Shown piece by piece: positions 4,616-6,924 of a DNA stretch of 6,924 nt. Made by a program: the position numbers and the translations under genes. Numbering within the stretch: position 1 is the first letter of the stretch; each line of letters begins with the position of its first letter. Source of the stretch: Bacillota bacterium (GTDB lineage Bacteria > Bacillota > Clostridia > Christensenellales > Aristaeellaceae); assembly GCA_023409955.1 (NCBI GenBank), contig JAEYQQ010000190.1, positions 1 to 6,924 on the forward strand. The letters run 5' to 3'. The notes under the pieces were generated by a model, which was given only the letters and a program-made list of their open reading frames with translations, was not told the DNA's origin and searched no databases.

Positions 4616-6862
4616 ATGAGAATGCATAAAAGAATTTTGATATTTCTTGTTACTATCATTGTGTTGGTAGGAACAACTCCTTTAAGTTCCTACGGTGAAA
4701 CTTTCTTGAATGGCGCATCTTCTTTTGATTCATTATGGGAGCGTATGATTGGCTCACTCCAGTTACAGCCATTGGCGCATGCTATTTTTTGCCATTGGAC
4801 GGAAAAGAGTGAAGCCGATGCGGCGCGAGCCATATATTTCGAACGTTCTGATGATCCTTACTCATTTGTGTTTCCAGAAGAAGGGCAAAGTGAAGGAGAT
4901 ATATACCCAAACCTGTTATTTGTGCCGGAACCGTATGATCAATGGTATGGGGATTCGGAAAAGATAAAAATTACTCACAAGGACTTAGCAAAAAACTATG
5001 AGGTTATTCCTATTGCACGCGATGCGCTAATTTTTCTTGTGAACTCGAAGAATCCCGTGAATAATCTCAGCATAGAACAGTTACAGGATATTTATATGGG
5101 TAGATTGACTAGCTGGAGCGATCTTGGCGGAGTGGATGCACAAATAGAGGCGTTTCAAAGCAGACCAAACTCACTAAGCCAGGATATGATAGAGAATACA
5201 CTTATGCTTCACATGATAATGAGCAATCCGCCAATTGAATGGAAGCACTCAGCAAGGGGCTGGGCTGAGATTGTGAGTACAAATGCATCCTATAACAATT
5301 CTGAAACAGCGCTGGGGTATACAATGCACTTTTACACAAGGAGCATGTTTGAAATTGATAAGACAAAATGCCTTTCGGTTAATGGCATTTCACCAAGTGA
5401 TGAAGCAATCATATCCGGCGAATACCCGTTAACAACTTATTATTATGCTATTTTCCCCAAAAGTACTCCATCAGATGACCCAATTCGCGCTTTGGTGAAA
5501 TGGCTGCTTACAAAAGAAGGGCAACATGTTGTCAAAAGTGCGGGGTTGATACCCATGGATAATTTTGTGGGGGAAGTAGACTTTTCGTTGCCCTATCCTA
5601 TCGAAAAGACGAGTCAGTCAAGTGGGACTGGGGGCACTCAGGACCGAAATGCAGAATCTTCAGAGTATTCGGACAGGAGTATTTCAAAAAGCGGATACTC
5701 CGATGCATGGGGTTGGTCTGATTGGGACAGTGTTACAGTTAACTTACCTGAAAACCTGGCGTTACAAAGTGAGATCGATACATGGTGTCAAAACACTCGT
5801 CACTATTTGCGGCAAAGTGTATCTATTGATGCGGACATCTCACGAGGAATCGAGGAGCATGCTTTTGTCTATGGAAATCTTGTGAGCTTCCATTTTTCAA
5901 TCGCGAGTGGGGTAGACTCAGTAATCCGTACGGCTGTATTTGATATGAGGACTGGAAGGCAATTGCAATTGTCCGATCTATTTATTGATAACTTTAACTA
6001 TATCGAGTATATCAACCGATTCCTGTTAAGCGAAACATATCAGGAAAGCAGAGGGGAACTGGGGGATTTCGGTATAGAGGAGCAATACTTGAAGCGTCCC
6101 TTCTCTGGTCTTCCGGCTGATTATCCTCACTTTGTTGTATCCCAAGACGGCACATTGCTTATTGCGTTTGAAGGTATGAATCCTTTCTTCCATGTACCAT
6201 ATAATTCTGTCTTTTTTGCCGAAGTGCCGTTATGGCATGATATTTCTCCCTGGGGTGGATGCAAGATTGAAGAAATGTACTCACTGATTACTAACGATGC
6301 TAAGCACACCTATTGTTACAAATTGAATCTCCGTATTGATGAAGGGCTGTCGCAAATCGCTGAACATAAAGTTAATGAGAAGCTCAAGTCAATCACTGAT
6401 CGTTTTTTGCTTTCAAATGGATTCCAAAAAGGCACGAATGAAAAAGGGCAAAAATGGATTTGCATGCCGTATCTTGAAGAGTATGGTGACTATCATAGCT
6501 TTGTTTATATTGTTGATGAGGATACGTTTTTTTTGAATCCACAAACTATTGGTGGCACAATTATGAACCTTCATACAGGAGAAGAGATGCTAACGGAAGA
6601 GCAAGCAAAAAGCCTTGCTGGTATACCCGGAGCAGCCATTTTACATAAGGATGTTACAGATGCGGACTGGGAAACCGCACAATCTATGGATGTATACAGC
6701 GCATCTGCCAGGGCTACTGTTTGTGCGATGTGGCTTGAAGCTATATTACCAAATAACGAAAATGATCAACAGGAGATGCATGTTGTAGTTGAAATACAGG
6801 AGGCAGAAGGGTTACAAGTAAGAATAAGCGTGCCTATTAATTCGGTTGGCTTGGAAAAATAA
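4616..6862 (+). CDS. Secreted PstS-like binding protein fused to DUF3298/RsiV-like domain
   Basis: The ATG at 4616 is chosen because TAGGAG lies 5 nt before it; an in-frame ATG at 4595 is possible. The protein is 748 residues. Residues 4-27 (HKR, then ILIFLVTIIVLVG) form a signal peptide with no lipobox Cys. Residues about 45-315 match PstS-like phosphate-binding proteins: PLAHAI (52-57), FVPEPY (102-107), IPIARDALIFLVN (131-143), LQDIYMGRLTSWSDLGG (156-172), EYPLTTYYYAIF (269-280) and SAGLIPM (308-314). The usual ligand-loop GST-S is replaced by GSLQLQPL at 46-53, so phosphate binding is doubtful. A Ser/Gly/Trp-rich linker (about 332-372) leads to a DUF3298-like domain (about 375-545) with VFDMRTGRQLQLSDLF at 441-456. 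The C-terminal 200 residues echo this (IMNLHTGEEML at 649-659). No transport genes adjoin it, so a sensing or envelope role is more likely than uptake. Confidence 0.85.
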   Translation: MRMHKRILIFLVTIIVLVGTTPLSSYGETFLNGASSFDSLWERMIGSLQLQPLAHAIFCHWTEKSEADAARAIYFERSDDPYSFVFPEEGQSEGDIYPNLLFVPEPYDQWYGDSEKIKITHKDLAKNYEVIPIARDALIFLVNSKNPVNNLSIEQLQDIYMGRLTSWSDLGGVDAQIEAFQSRPNSLSQDMIENTLMLHMIMSNPPIEWKHSARGWAEIVSTNASYNNSETALGYTMHFYTRSMFEIDKTKCLSVNGISPSDEAIISGEYPLTTYYYAIFPKSTPSDDPIRALVKWLLTKEGQHVVKSAGLIPMDNFVGEVDFSLPYPIEKTSQSSGTGGTQDRNAESSEYSDRSISKSGYSDAWGWSDWDSVTVNLPENLALQSEIDTWCQNTRHYLRQSVSIDADISRGIEEHAFVYGNLVSFHFSIASGVDSVIRTAVFDMRTGRQLQLSDLFIDNFNYIEYINRFLLSETYQESRGELGDFGIEEQYLKRPFSGLPADYPHFVVSQDGTLLIAFEGMNPFFHVPYNSVFFAEVPLWHDISPWGGCKIEEMYSLITNDAKHTYCYKLNLRIDEGLSQIAEHKVNEKLKSITDRFLLSNGFQKGTNEKGQKWICMPYLEEYGDYHSFVYIVDEDTFFLNPQTIGGTIMNLHTGEEMLTEEQAKSLAGIPGAAILHKDVTDADWETAQSMDVYSASARATVCAMWLEAILPNNENDQQEMHVVVEIQEAEGLQVRISVPINSVGLEK

Positions 6863-6882
6863 GAAAAAGAATAGAGGAGACG

Positions 6883-6924
6883 GTGCCTTGTATTTGCCGG
6901 CATGAAGAAAATATAGTAGAGGCT
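6883..6924 (+). CDS. Possible start of a downstream gene (runs off window)
   Basis: A GTG preceded by AGAGGAG (6873-6879, 3-nt gap) opens a frame reading MPCICRHEENIVEA to the edge. It follows the previous stop by 20 nt and could be co-transcribed. Fourteen codons are too few to identify it, and the ribosome-site gap is short, so this is only a candidate. Confidence 0.25.
   Translation, partial: MPCICRHEENIVEA

Noticed and set aside
1..6924. CRISPR arrays, tRNA or rRNA genes
   Set aside because: No regularly spaced short repeats, cloverleaf or rRNA signature was seen on either strand.

Overview
The window looks like an accessory, recombination-scarred piece of a Firmicute chromosome or integrated element, most likely a clostridial-type anaerobe. 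The evidence is moderate GC, clear Shine-Dalgarno sites, an IS256-family element, RHS/YD-repeat remnants, a phage tail-fibre remnant and a large secreted substrate-binding-like protein of a type common in Clostridia. Nothing in the window fixes the species.

Left part (1-2126, minus strand). This is a compact cassette read right to left. It holds a 5'-truncated polymorphic-toxin C-terminal region (1478-2126), a small Cys-containing protein overlapping it by 16 nt that is probably its immunity protein (1188-1493), and an SseB-family protein 7 nt further on (443-1180). At the window edge is the start of a second protein (1-296) that carries the same linker as the truncated toxin. The linker is present at 1-105 and 2022-2126 with 8 mismatches in 105 bases, so two toxin-like genes with a shared joint and different tips appear to stand in tandem.

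Middle (2127-3499). A complete IS256-family insertion sequence carries an intact DDE transposase (2239-3429). Its left end abuts the toxin linker exactly where the two linker copies stop matching. No target-site duplication is visible, and the DNA on its right is not the rest of the toxin gene. The toxin N-terminus was therefore lost by rearrangement rather than by a simple insertion.

Right of the IS (3500-4594). This stretch is a junkyard of gene ends: a hairpin, the C-terminal end of a phage tail-fibre gene on the minus strand (3618 to about 3998), and immediately behind it a broken RHS/YD-repeat fragment on the plus strand (about 3990-4330, open to 4505). The two remnants meet with their truncated 5' ends back to back. 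A promoter-like site and a perfect 15-bp inverted repeat (4531-4575) then lead into the last gene.

Right part (4616-6862, plus strand). A 748-residue predicted secreted protein fuses a PstS-like periplasmic-binding fold (with a degenerate ligand loop and no lipobox) to an RsiV/DUF3298-like domain and a C-terminal region that may be a second, degenerate copy of it. A possible further reading frame begins at 6883 and leaves the window.

Taken together, the region is a polymorphic-toxin/immunity island with tandem linker copies, reshaped by an IS256 element and by joining of prophage and RHS debris.
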